This document shows, piece by piece, positions 55,960-64,000 of a stretch of DNA of 64,000 nt; position 1 is the stretch's first letter; each line of letters opens with the position of its first letter. The notes under the pieces are model-generated. The model did no database searches and was not told where the DNA came from. It saw only the letters and a program-made list of their open reading frames with translations. A program made the translations under genes and the position numbers. The DNA comes from Thioalkalivibrio sulfidiphilus (GTDB taxonomy: Bacteria > Pseudomonadota > Gammaproteobacteria > Ectothiorhodospirales > Ectothiorhodospiraceae), in contig NZ_KB898938.1 of the NCBI RefSeq assembly GCF_000377945.1, positions 1 to 64,000 on the forward strand, in the 5' to 3' direction.

Positions 55960-57077
55960 GTGCGCAGCACCTTGTCCAGGGCAGCAATGAAACGGGCGTT
56001 CTCGTGCGCGCGGCCGATGGTCACCCGCAGGTGATTGGGCAGGCCGTAGCCGGCGATGGGACGCACGATCACGCCCTCGCGCAACAGGGCCTGGTACACG
56101 GGGCCCGCCTCCCGGCCCATGTCGATGGACAGGAAATTGCCCACCGAGGGGATGAAACCCAGGCCGCGTTCCCGGCAGGCGTCCATCACCTGGGCCAGGC
56201 CTTCCCGGTTGACGCGCACGCTTTCGCTCACGTGGTCGGTGTCGTCCAGTGCCGCCACGGCGGCGGCCTGGGCCAGCAGGTTGGTGTTGAAGGGTTGGCG
56301 CACCCGGTTGAGGATGTCCGCCACCGCCTCGCCGGAGACGGCGTAACCGATGCGCAGGCCCGCGAGTCCGTGGATCTTGGAGAAGGTGCGGGTCAGCAGC
56401 AGGTTGGGAAAGGTATCCAGCCAGCGGCTGCTGTCCGGGTAGCCATCCGCCTCCACGTACTCGAAATAGGCCTCGTCCATGACCACCAGTGTGTCCTCGG
56501 GCACGCGTTTGAGGAAGCCGTGTACCGCATCCTCGTCCAGCCAGGTGCCGGTGGGGTTGTTGGGGTTGGCCACGAACACCACTCGGGTATCGGCATTGAT
56601 CAGGGACGCCATGGCGTCCAGGTCATGGCCGTAGGGCATGGCATGTTCGGGTCCGTTGGCCGGTGCCACCCGGGCCTCGGCGCCCACCGCCTGCACCACG
56701 ATGGGATAGACGGCAAACGCATGGGCGCTGAACACGGCATTGCGCCCCGGCGCCAGGTAGGCACGGGCCACCAGCTCCAGGATCTCGTTGGAACCGTTGC
56801 CCAGGGTGATGCGCGAGGGCGTGACATCGAACTGCTCGGCCAGTCTCCGCTTCAGGGCAAAGCCGTTGCCGTCGGGGTACAGGGCGATGCCGCCCAGTTG
56901 GGCGCGCACGGCCTCGAGCGCCTTCGGGCTCGGGCCCAGGGGATTCTCGTTTGAGGCAAGCTTGATGCTTTCGCGGATACCCAGTTCCCGCTCCAGCTCC
57001 TCGATGGGCTTGCCGGGCTGGTAGGGGGTCAGGTTCTGCACCCCGGCCAGCGCCAGGGCCCGATAGTCACAACTCAT
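55956..57077 (-). CDS. hisC: histidinol-phosphate aminotransferase
   Basis: 373 residues. It has NLTPYQPGKPIEELERELG, the PLP lysine in TRTFSKIHGLAGLRIGY and the N-terminal LASNENPLGPSPKAL. In the aromatic operon context it may also transaminate phenylpyruvate or 4-hydroxyphenylpyruvate. It lies immediately upstream of tyrA. Confidence 0.94.
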   Translation of the reverse strand: MSCDYRALALAGVQNLTPYQPGKPIEELERELGIRESIKLASNENPLGPSPKALEAVRAQLGGIALYPDGNGFALKRRLAEQFDVTPSRITLGNGSNEILELVARAYLAPGRNAVFSAHAFAVYPIVVQAVGAEARVAPANGPEHAMPYGHDLDAMASLINADTRVVFVANPNNPTGTWLDEDAVHGFLKRVPEDTLVVMDEAYFEYVEADGYPDSSRWLDTFPNLLLTRTFSKIHGLAGLRIGYAVSGEAVADILNRVRQPFNTNLLAQAAAVAALDDTDHVSESVRVNREGLAQVMDACRERGLGFIPSVGNFLSIDMGREAGPVYQALLREGVIVRPIAGYGLPNHLRVTIGRAHENARFIAALDKVLRT

Positions 57078-57090
57078 GAGATTAGTCCGT

Positions 57091-57174
57091 TGTCAGTCGT
57101 CAGTTGTCCGTTGCCAGTGATCTGTAGTCAGCGATGTATTTTGAACTACTGACCACTGACAACGGACAACTGAC
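57091..57174. repeat. inverted repeat of 7-base GTCAGTT/GTCCGTT words
   Basis: The left side reads GTCAGTC, GTCAGTT, GTCCGTT, GCCAGTG. The right arm (57154-57174) is the complement of GTCAGTT, GTCCGTT, GTCAGTG and matches 57099-57119 with one mismatch. It lies between pheA and hisC, starting 13 bp upstream of the hisC start codon. Confidence 0.8.
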
Positions 57175-57179
57175 AGCCT

Positions 57180-58268
57180 CTATAGCACCGCTCTGGGATA
57201 GGACCCCAGCACCTTGACCAGATCCGCCTCCTGCTCCAGGGCCGCGATTGCCTGGCGCACCTTGTCGTCTTCCTCGTGGCCTTCCACGTCGATGAAGAAC
57301 ACGTAATCCCAGTTCACGCAGTGGGAGGGACGGGACTCGATGCGCGTCAGGCTCACGTCCGCGCGGGCGAAGGGCTCCAGCAGCCGGTACAGGGAACCGG
57401 GGCGGTTGCGGGTGGACAGCAGCAAGGAGGTCTTGTCCCGGCCGGACGGCCCGCTGGCCCGCTGGCCGATCACCAGGAAACGGGTGGTGTTGTCCGGGGC
57501 ATCCTCGATGTTGGCGTTGAGGACATTGAGCGCGTAGCGCTCGGCGGCAGCCTGGCTGGCGATGGCGCCGGCACCCTCCTCATCGGCGGCACGCCGCGCG
57601 GCCACTGCGTTGCTGCTCACCGGGATGCGCTCGGCCTGGGGCAGGTTGGCGTCCAGCCATTCCCGGCACTGGGCGAGGGACTGCTGGTGGGAATAGATGC
57701 GCTTGACCTGTTCCCGCGCGACGCCGGGTTTCGCCATCAGGTGATGATGGATGCGCAGGGCCACCTCGCCGCAGATCTTGAGCGGCGACTGCATGAAGCG
57801 GTCCAGGGTATGGGTAACCACGCCCTCGGTGGAGTTTTCCACCGGCACCACGCCGTAATGGGCGGCGCCGGACTCCACCTCGCGGAACACCTCGTCGATG
57901 GCACCCAGGGGCACAGTGTGCACCGAGTGGCCGAAGTGCTTGAGGGCCGCCGCCTGGGTGAAGGTGCCCTCGGGACCCAGGAAGGCGACGTTCAAGGGTT
58001 CTTCCAGGGCGAGGCAGGCGGACATGATCTCCCGGAACAGGCGCGCCATCTCCTCGGCATCCAGAGGGCCTGGATTGCGCTGCTGGATCTTGCGCAGGAT
58101 CTGCGCCTCGCGCTCGGGACGATAGAACTCGGCGTTGGGATCCGCGTCGCGCTTGACCTTGGCCACCGCCTGGGCACAACGGGCCCGCTCGCTGATCAGC
58201 CTGAGCAGTTCATCGTCCAGGGCATCGATGCGCGCCCGGATCTGTTCCAGTGATTCCTGTTCGCTCAT
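57180..58268 (-). CDS. pheA: bifunctional chorismate mutase/prephenate dehydratase (P-protein)
   Basis: 362 residues. An N-terminal AroQ chorismate mutase (IRARIDALDDELLRLISER), then a prephenate dehydratase domain (VAFLGPEGTFTQAAAL, VVPVENSTEGVV with the catalytic Thr region NTTRFLVIG), then a C-terminal ACT domain (GSLYRLLEPFARADVSLTRI) with the ESRP motif for phenylalanine feedback. Confidence 0.96.
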   Translation of the reverse strand: MSEQESLEQIRARIDALDDELLRLISERARCAQAVAKVKRDADPNAEFYRPEREAQILRKIQQRNPGPLDAEEMARLFREIMSACLALEEPLNVAFLGPEGTFTQAAALKHFGHSVHTVPLGAIDEVFREVESGAAHYGVVPVENSTEGVVTHTLDRFMQSPLKICGEVALRIHHHLMAKPGVAREQVKRIYSHQQSLAQCREWLDANLPQAERIPVSSNAVAARRAADEEGAGAIASQAAAERYALNVLNANIEDAPDNTTRFLVIGQRASGPSGRDKTSLLLSTRNRPGSLYRLLEPFARADVSLTRIESRPSHCVNWDYVFFIDVEGHEEDDKVRQAIAALEQEADLVKVLGSYPRAVL

Positions 58269-58274
58269 GAGTCT

Positions 58275-59438
58275 CTACAACACCCGTACACGCAGGACGC
58301 CATCGATGGCGGAGATCTCCCGGGCGGCATCTTCGGTGATCTCGCCTTCCACGTCCATGATCGTGTAGGCGATGGCGCCCCGGGATTCGTTGACCATGTG
58401 CACGATGTTCAGGCCGGCCTTGCCCAGGATGTGGGAGATCTGGCCCACCATGTCGGGCAGGTTGCGGTTGATCACCGCCAGCCGGGAGTCGCCGGCCCTC
58501 GGCAGGAACACCTCGGGCAGGTTGACGGAATTGCGCACGTTGCCGTTCTCCAGATACTCCCGCAGCTGCTCGGCGACGATCACGGCGCAGTTCTCCTCCG
58601 CCTCGTGGGTGGAGGCACCCAGGTGGGGCAGCGCGATGACCTTGGGATTCGCCAGCAAGGCAGGCGTGGGGAAATCGCACACGTAGGCGTGCAGCTGACC
58701 CGCGTCCAGGGCGCGGCACACCGCCTCCTCGTCTACGATGCCGGCCCGTGCGAAGTTGAGCAGCACCGCGCCGGGCTTCATGCGGCCCAGACGGTCGGCG
58801 TTGATCATGTTGTGGGTGGCGTCGTTGAGCGGCACATGGAAGGTCACGAAATCGGAGCGGGACAGCAGGTCATCCACGCTGGCGGCATGCTGCACGTCGG
58901 ACGACAACTGCCAGGCGCTTCGCACGGTGATCTTGGGATCGTAGCCGATCACCTGCATGCCCAGGGCACGGGCGGCGTTGGCGATGCGCACGCCGATGGC
59001 ACCCAGGCCGATGACGCCCAGGATGCGGCCGGGCAGTTCGAAGCCCACGAACTTCTTCTTGCCTGCCTCCACCCGGTGTTCCAGATCCGGTGCCGCGGTA
59101 TCCAGGTTGCGGGTGTAGTCCCAGGCGGCGCAGAGATTGCGCGCGGCCATGAACATGCCCGCCAGCACCAGTTCCTTCACCGCGTTGGCGTTGGCGCCGG
59201 GCGCGTTGAACACAGCAACGCCCCGCTCGCTCATGGCCTCGACGGGGATGTTGTTCACCCCGGCACCGGCCCGGCCGATGGCCTTCAGCGCATCAGGCAG
59301 GTCCATGTCGTGCATGTTGAAGGACCGCACCAGCACCGCGTCCGGGTGGGACATCTCGGAGGCGATCTCGTAATGGTCCCGGGGAAAGCAATCCAGACCC
59401 TTCACGGAGATGTTGTTGAGCGTCAGGATCTTATACAT
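58275..59438 (-). CDS. serA: D-3-phosphoglycerate dehydrogenase
   Basis: 387 residues. It has the NAD-binding motif LGVIGLGAIGVRIANAARAL, the catalytic His in LPHLGASTHEAEENCA and a C-terminal ACT domain (LPDMVGQISHILGKAGLNIV). It starts serine synthesis from 3-phosphoglycerate. It sits between serC and pheA. PdxB is another enzyme of this fold, but the ACT domain and the neighbouring serC favour SerA. Confidence 0.9.
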   Translation of the reverse strand: MYKILTLNNISVKGLDCFPRDHYEIASEMSHPDAVLVRSFNMHDMDLPDALKAIGRAGAGVNNIPVEAMSERGVAVFNAPGANANAVKELVLAGMFMAARNLCAAWDYTRNLDTAAPDLEHRVEAGKKKFVGFELPGRILGVIGLGAIGVRIANAARALGMQVIGYDPKITVRSAWQLSSDVQHAASVDDLLSRSDFVTFHVPLNDATHNMINADRLGRMKPGAVLLNFARAGIVDEEAVCRALDAGQLHAYVCDFPTPALLANPKVIALPHLGASTHEAEENCAVIVAEQLREYLENGNVRNSVNLPEVFLPRAGDSRLAVINRNLPDMVGQISHILGKAGLNIVHMVNESRGAIAYTIMDVEGEITEDAAREISAIDGVLRVRVL

Positions 59439-59497
59439 GTTTGTCTGCCCTGAAATAAACTGTTGCCCGCAAGAATAAAGTCACAGCAATAAGTATT

Positions 59498-59578
59498 TCT
59501 CGCCAAGACGCAAAGCACGCGAAGGAAAAACACGTTTCAGCAAAATGACTTCTTTGCGTCTTCACGCCTTTGCGAGAA
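59498..59578. repeat. inverted repeat of CGCAAAG/GCGAAGG words
   Basis: The left arm (59498-59526, TCTCGCCAAGACGCAAAGC onward) pairs with the right arm (59551-59578, ending CGCCTTTGCGAGA) with word-level mismatches. It lies between serC and serA; it is closest to the element at 7804. Confidence 0.75.
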
Positions 59579-59617
59579 CATGTTTTGTGTCTTTGTTGTT
59601 TGCTTGGCCAAGCTGAC

Positions 59618-60700
59618 TCAAGCCCTTCTTTGTTCGAAGTCGGCCATGAAATCCACCAGCGCGCTTACGCCCGCCTCGGGCATGGCGTTGTAGATGCTGG
59701 CGCGCATGCCGCCCACCGAGCGGTGGCCCTTGAGGGTCGTCAGGCCCAGCGCGGCGGCCTCCTTGAGGAACTCGCCGTCCAGGTCGGGATTGGCCAGGGT
59801 GAAGGGCACATTCATCCAGGATCGGCAGGCCGGGTCCACGGGATTGGCGTAGAAGTCCGAGCCGTCGATGGCATCGTAGAGCTTGCGAGCCTTGCGCTCA
59901 TTGATCTGTGCCATGGCCTTGAGACCACCCAGGCCCAGCAACCACTGGAACACCAGGCCGGCCAGGTACCAGCCGTAGGTGGGCGGGGTGTTGTACATGG
60001 AATCGTTGTCGGCGTGCACCTTGTAATCGAACATGGTGGGCGTGCCGGCGAGGGTCTCGCCGATCAGGTCCTCACGCACGATGACGATGGTCAGGCCCGC
60101 CGGTCCGATGTTCTTCTGGGCGCCGGCATAGATCAGGCCGAAACGGGAGACATCCACGGGGCGGGACAGGATGGTGGAGGACATGTCCGCCACCAGGGGC
60201 ACATCACCGGTCTCCGGGATCCACGGAAACTCGACGCCGCCGATGGTCTCGTTGGGGGTGTAGTGCAGATAGGCCGCGTCCTCACTGCGTTGCCAGGTCT
60301 CGAAGGCGGGCACGGAATTGAACCCATCCGCCTCGCTGCTGGCCACCACGTTCACGTCTGCGTACTTGCGGGCCTCCTCGATGGCCTTCTTGGACCAGGC
60401 GCCGGTATTGACGTAATCGACGCGCTTTTTGCCGCGCAGCAGGTTCATGGGCACCATGGCGAACTGCGCCGATGCGCCACCCTGCAGGAACAGGACCTTG
60501 TAGTTGTCCGGGATCTCCATGAGGGTGCGCAGGTCACGTTCGGCGGCCTCGGCGATGGACATGAACGCCTTGCCCCGGTGGCTCATCTCCATCACCGACA
60601 TGCCGGTACCGTTCCAGTCCAGCATCTCCTCCCGGGCCTTTTCGAGCACCGGCTCGGGCAGCATGGCGGGACCTGCACTGAAATTGAACACGCGCGTCAT
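59618..60700 (-). CDS. serC: phosphoserine aminotransferase
   Basis: 360 residues. It has [19 protein letters not shown] at the N-terminus, [18 protein letters not shown]-like ([17 protein letters not shown] here) before the PLP lysine in [14 protein letters not shown]. It forms phosphoserine and also acts in PLP synthesis. The gyrA-serC order is conserved. Confidence 0.97.
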   Translation of the reverse strand: MTRVFNFSAGPAMLPEPVLEKAREEMLDWNGTGMSVMEMSHRGKAFMSIAEAAERDLRTLMEIPDNYKVLFLQGGASAQFAMVPMNLLRGKKRVDYVNTGAWSKKAIEEARKYADVNVVASSEADGFNSVPAFETWQRSEDAAYLHYTPNETIGGVEFPWIPETGDVPLVADMSSTILSRPVDVSRFGLIYAGAQKNIGPAGLTIVIVREDLIGETLAGTPTMFDYKVHADNDSMYNTPPTYGWYLAGLVFQWLLGLGGLKAMAQINERKARKLYDAIDGSDFYANPVDPACRSWMNVPFTLANPDLDGEFLKEAAALGLTTLKGHRSVGGMRASIYNAMPEAGVSALVDFMADFEQRRA

Positions 60701-60764
60701 GGGGACCTCGGGTTGTGGTTCGCTGTGGTTGTCTGGAAATCTGTCAGGGTTTGGCGTCGCCAGG

Positions 60765-60853
60765 CGTAGCTTGGGGTGAGCGCAGCGAACCCCAACGGGC
60801 CGAGTTTCATGAGACCGCCGTGTTGGGGTTCGCTGCGCTCACCCCAAGCTACG
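60765..60853. repeat. perfect 32-bp inverted repeat (CGTAGCTTGGGGTGAGC family)
   Basis: The left arm (60765-60796, CGTAGCTTGGGGTGAGCG onward) and right arm (60822-60853) are exact complements. Each arm also holds GGGGT..ACCCC, so it can fold on itself. It lies between gyrA and serC, ending 4 bp past the gyrA stop. Confidence 0.88.
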
Positions 60854-60857
60854 GGTA

Positions 60858-63452
60858 TCAGGCCTCTTCTGTGCCGGCGTCCTCGCCACCGTCTTCGTCT
60901 TCACCGTCTTCTTCATCGCCCTCGCCGTTGAGTCCGGCCACCCGGGCCAGTTCCACCAGGTGCTCCTGGTCGGTGAGACGGATCAGACGCACGCCCTGGG
61001 TGTTGCGGCCCAGCACGGAAATGTCGGCCACCGGGGTGCGCACCAGGGTGCCACCGTCGGTGATGAGCATCACCTCGTCCTCATCGGCCACCAGCGTTGC
61101 ACCCACCACGGCGCCGTTGCGGCCGCCAGTCTGGATGGCGATCACGCCCTGACCGCCACGGCCGTGGACCGGGAAATCGTCGGGCGGGGTGCGCTTGCCG
61201 TAGCCGTTCTCCGTGGCGATCAGCACCGTGCCCTCATCGACGATGATGAGCGAGATCACCCGCTGATCCTTGGCGAGTCTCACGCCGCGCACGCCGCAGG
61301 CGGTGCGACCCATGGGGCGCACCTGCTCCTCGCTGAAGCGGATCGCCTTGCCGGCGGAGGTGAGCAGCATGACATCGCGGCTGCCATCGGTGATCGCCAC
61401 GTCCACCAGCTGGTCACCCTCGCGCAGGTCCACGGCGATGATGCCGTTGCTGCGCGGGCGGGAGAAGTCCACCAGCGGGGTCTTCTTCACCGTGCCGCTG
61501 CTGGTGGCCATGAACACGTACAGGTCTTCCTGGTACTCGCGCACCGGCAGGATGGCGTTGATGCGTTCGCCCTCCTCCAGCGGCAGCAGGTTGACGATGG
61601 GCTTCCCGCGGGAGGCGCGACTGCCCTGGGGCAGCTCGTAGACCTTCAGCCAGTAGGCCTTGCCGCGGCTGGAGAAGCACAGGATGGTGTCGTGGGTACT
61701 GCACACCACCAGACGGTCGATGAAGTCCTCGTCCTTGACGTTGATGGCGGACTTGCCGCGCCCGCCGCGCTTCTGGGCGCGATAGGCGCTCACCGGCTGG
61801 TACTTGGCGTAACCCGCGTGAGACAGGGTCACCACCACGTCTTCCTCGGTGATCAGGTCTTCCAGCGTCAGGTCCAGGCGGCTTTCGATGATCTCGGTGC
61901 GTCGCTCGTCGCCGAACTGCTCACGCATCTCCAGCAGCTCGTCGCGGATCACCTGCATCAGGCGGTCGGGACTGCCCAGGATATCCAGCAGGTCGTCGAT
62001 CTTCTCCAGCAGCTCCTTGTACTCGCTGACCACCTTCTCCTGCTCCAGCCCGGTGAGGCGGTGCAGGCGCAGGTCCAGGATGGCCTGGGCCTGGGCGTCG
62101 GAGAGGTAGTAGCCGTCGGCGTGAATGCCGAATGCGGCATCCAGATCCTCGGGACGGGAGGTGGCGGCGCCGGCCCGGGCCAGCATCTCGTCCACCACGC
62201 CGGACTTCCAGGCGCGCCCCATCAGACCGGCCTTGGCCTCGGCGGGACTGGCGGAGGCCTTGATCAGGGCGATGACCTCGTCGATGTTGGCCAGCGCAAC
62301 GGCCAGGCCTTCCAGGACGTGGGCGCGTTCGCGGGCCTTGCGCAGGTCGTAGATGGTGCGCCGGGTGACCACCTCGCGGCGGTGGCGCAGGAAGGCCTCC
62401 AGTACCTGTTTGAGGTCCAGCAGGCGCGGTTGGCCATCCACCAAGGCCACCATGTTGATGCCGAACACGTTCTGCATCTGGGTGTGCTGGTAAAGGTTAT
62501 TGAGGATGACCTCGGGTACCTCGCCCCGCTTGAGCTCGATGACCATGCGCATGCCGTCCTTGTCGGACTCGTCGCGCAGCTCGCTGATGCCCTCGAGCTT
62601 CTTCTCCTTGACCAGCTCGGCGATCTTTTCCAGCAGCCGGGCCTTGTTGACCTGGTAGGGCAGTTCGGTGACCACGAGGCTCTGGCGGCCGCTGCCCTCA
62701 TCGGTCTCCACGTGGGAACGGGCACGCAGGTAGATCCGTCCGCGGCCGGTGTGATAGGCCTCGTGGATGCCGGTCGCACCGTTGATCACGGCCGCGGTGG
62801 GGAAGTCCGGGCCCGGCAGATGTTCCATGAGCTGCGGGATGCCGATGGACGGATCGTCGATCAGGGCCACGCAGGCATCCACCACCTCGCGCAGGTTGTG
62901 GGGCGGAATGTTGGTGGCCATGCCCACGGCGATACCGGCGGAGCCGTTGATCAGCAGGTTGGGCAGGCGAGTGGGGAATACCGAGGGCTCGCGCTCGGAG
63001 CCGTCGTAGTTGTCGACGAAGTCCACCGTCTCCTTGTCGATGTCGGCCAGCAGCTGGTGGGCCAGCTTGGACATGCGCACCTCGGTGTATCGCATGGCCG
63101 CCGGGGCGTCGCCGTCCACGGAGCCGAAGTTGCCCTGGCCGTCCACCAGCATGTAGCGCATGGAGAAGGGCTGGGCCATGCGTACGATGGTGTCGTATAC
63201 GGCGGTGTCGCCGTGGGGGTGGTACTTACCGATCACGTCACCCACCACACGGGCGGACTTCTTGTAGGGCTTGTTCCAGTCGTTGCCCAGCTCCTGCATG
63301 GCATACAGGACCCGGCGATGTACCGGTTTGAGACCGTCCCGGACGTCCGGGAGCGCCCGCCCGATGATCACGCTCATGGCGTAATCCAGGTAGGACTGGC
63401 GCATTTCGTCTTCCAGATTGACGTGCAGGACTTCTTTCGCGAACTCTGCCAT
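60858..63452 (-). CDS. gyrA: DNA gyrase subunit A
   Basis: 864 residues from the ATG of [12 protein letters not shown]; an in-frame TTG at 63488 is less likely. The quinolone-resistance region reads [18 protein letters not shown], with the catalytic Tyr in [12 protein letters not shown], and the GyrA-box QKRGGRGKS. Six C-terminal DNA-wrapping blades follow, and an acidic tail ends the protein. It introduces negative supercoils with GyrB. Position 83 (E. coli numbering) is Thr rather than Ser. Confidence 0.97.
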   Translation of the reverse strand: MAEFAKEVLHVNLEDEMRQSYLDYAMSVIIGRALPDVRDGLKPVHRRVLYAMQELGNDWNKPYKKSARVVGDVIGKYHPHGDTAVYDTIVRMAQPFSMRYMLVDGQGNFGSVDGDAPAAMRYTEVRMSKLAHQLLADIDKETVDFVDNYDGSEREPSVFPTRLPNLLINGSAGIAVGMATNIPPHNLREVVDACVALIDDPSIGIPQLMEHLPGPDFPTAAVINGATGIHEAYHTGRGRIYLRARSHVETDEGSGRQSLVVTELPYQVNKARLLEKIAELVKEKKLEGISELRDESDKDGMRMVIELKRGEVPEVILNNLYQHTQMQNVFGINMVALVDGQPRLLDLKQVLEAFLRHRREVVTRRTIYDLRKARERAHVLEGLAVALANIDEVIALIKASASPAEAKAGLMGRAWKSGVVDEMLARAGAATSRPEDLDAAFGIHADGYYLSDAQAQAILDLRLHRLTGLEQEKVVSEYKELLEKIDDLLDILGSPDRLMQVIRDELLEMREQFGDERRTEIIESRLDLTLEDLITEEDVVVTLSHAGYAKYQPVSAYRAQKRGGRGKSAINVKDEDFIDRLVVCSTHDTILCFSSRGKAYWLKVYELPQGSRASRGKPIVNLLPLEEGERINAILPVREYQEDLYVFMATSSGTVKKTPLVDFSRPRSNGIIAVDLREGDQLVDVAITDGSRDVMLLTSAGKAIRFSEEQVRPMGRTACGVRGVRLAKDQRVISLIIVDEGTVLIATENGYGKRTPPDDFPVHGRGGQGVIAIQTGGRNGAVVGATLVADEDEVMLITDGGTLVRTPVADISVLGRNTQGVRLIRLTDQEHLVELARVAGLNGEGDEEDGEDEDGGEDAGTEEA

Positions 63453-63495
63453 GCCGGGGGAAACCCTCTTCTGTGGCGGGACTGACAAAGGCGAA

Positions 63496-63525
63496 ATAGT
63501 ACCACGACCCCGGGGTCAGGGTCGA
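63496..63525 (-). promoter_or_regulatory. sigma-70-like promoter for gyrA
   Basis: On the minus strand TCGACC (63520-63525) and TACTAT (63496-63501) are 18 bp apart, giving a leader of about 37 nt. The spacer contains the palindrome ACCCCGGGGT. Confidence 0.5.
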
Positions 63526-63557
63526 TTGAGAAAACGGCTCAGAGCGCCTCTCAGGGG

Positions 63558-63698
63558 CCCTCATGAAGTTAGAAGTAGGAATTGCGAAGTGCGAAATCAC
63601 GAAACGGACTGTCAGGTGCGGTCTTGAAGCTGCTTCCTACTTCCCACTTCTTACTTTAAACTCCCACTTCCCAATTCCCACTTCTTACTTCATGAGGG
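63558..63698. repeat. inverted repeat of GAAGTAG/GAAGTGG words overlapping the mtnA end
   Basis: The left arm (from 63558, CCCTCATGAAGTTAGAAGTA) pairs with the right arm (to 63698, ending CTTCATGAGGG). The right side is an extended run of the complements of GAAGTGG, GAATTGG, GAAGTAA, GAAGTAG. The last codons and stop of mtnA (63685) lie in the right arm. The region between mtnA and gyrA holds no gene. Confidence 0.8.
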
Positions 63699-64000
63699 CG
63701 GTCATTTTCGCCCGATCAGGCCGCTCCACCACGCCCTTCTCCGTGACAATGGCGTCGATCAGCGCCGCCGGGGTCACGTCGAAGGCCGGGTTCCAGGCCC
63801 CTGCCCCTTCGGCGGCCACGGGCTGGCCGGCCAGGCTCAGGACCTCGGAGACGGGGCGCTCCTCGATGGGGATGCCGGCACCGTCGGGGGTGTCCATGTC
63901 GATGGTCGAGGTGGGGGCCACCACCATGAAACGCACCCCGTGGTGGCGGGCCAGCACCGCCAGGGCGTAGGTGCCGATCTTGTTGGCGGTGTCGCCGTTG
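63685..64000 (-). CDS. mtnA: S-methyl-5-thioribose-1-phosphate isomerase, C-terminal part
   Basis: About 105 residues are visible; the gene runs off the right edge. The frame [35 protein letters not shown] and [20 protein letters not shown] matches the catalytic C-terminal region of MtnA (methionine salvage). It lies upstream of gyrA on the same strand. Its last residues (MTALMK) are inside a word-repeat arm. Confidence 0.93.
   Translation of the reverse strand, partial: NGDTANKIGTYALAVLARHHGVRFMVVAPTSTIDMDTPDGAGIPIEERPVSEVLSLAGQPVAAEGAGAWNPAFDVTPAALIDAIVTEKGVVERPDRAKMTALMK

Noticed and set aside
60960-63485. 841-residue open frame opposite gyrA
   Set aside because: Antisense shadow of the conserved gyrA frame with no recognisable domain.

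Overview
The window is GC-rich, densely coded DNA from a gammaproteobacterial chromosome. The strongest sign is a conserved minus-strand block near the right end: mtnA (partial), gyrA, serC, a serA-type gene, pheA, hisC, tyrA, aroA, cmk, rpsA, ihfB, lapA, lapB, pyrF, a comEA-like gene and galU. The gene content and style suggest an Ectothiorhodospiraceae-like organism, perhaps near Thioalkalivibrio. That placement is an inference; no rRNA lies in the window.

Layout. 1-2 kb: a truncated TRAP permease joined to AT-richer, hairpin-bearing DNA, then a TauE/SafE permease. 2.2-6.4 kb: a five-gene plus-strand signalling operon with a GGDEF cyclase, a GHKL-like switch kinase, a STAS antagonist, a membrane PP2C phosphatase and a periplasmic solute-binding protein. 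6.4-13.6 kb: TrpB2, a patatin, DUF504, a diaminopimelate-dehydrogenase-like enzyme, ZapE, a VKOR-thioredoxin fusion, a methyltransferase-like protein and a bactofilin. 14-16 kb: gltX, tRNA-Ala, a small membrane protein and tRNA-Glu in one orientation. 16-24 kb: btuFCD, dacB, an NAD(P)H oxidoreductase and modABC. 24-29.4 kb: an RND efflux pair and a ferredoxin reductase. 29.5-38.2 kb: an aspartic protease, then the glyA-nrdR-ribD-ribE-ribBX-ribH-nusB-thiL-pgpA transcription unit. 38.3-47 kb: a TAXI TRAP system, an outer-membrane-like protein, an exonuclease, a metallophosphoesterase, an aminotransferase and a BASS-family transporter. 47-64 kb: the conserved block.

The most unusual feature is a set of long inverted repeats at gene junctions. 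Many have arms built from 7- or 8-base 'words' repeated with variation (for example AACAGGAT, CGCAAAGA, ATACAAG/AGGCAAG, GTCAGTT/GTCCGTT). They separate genes that are otherwise packed tightly in the rib and aromatic/serine operons, and several contain the stop codon or last codons of the neighbouring gene. Other junctions carry REP-like elements such as GTAGGAGGCCCGACC. The glyA/TRAP junction carries a 182-bp near-palindrome.

Two themes deserve attention: the partner-switching module linked to a c-di-GMP synthase, which resembles SiaABCD in logic but not in all its parts, and the word-structured palindromes.
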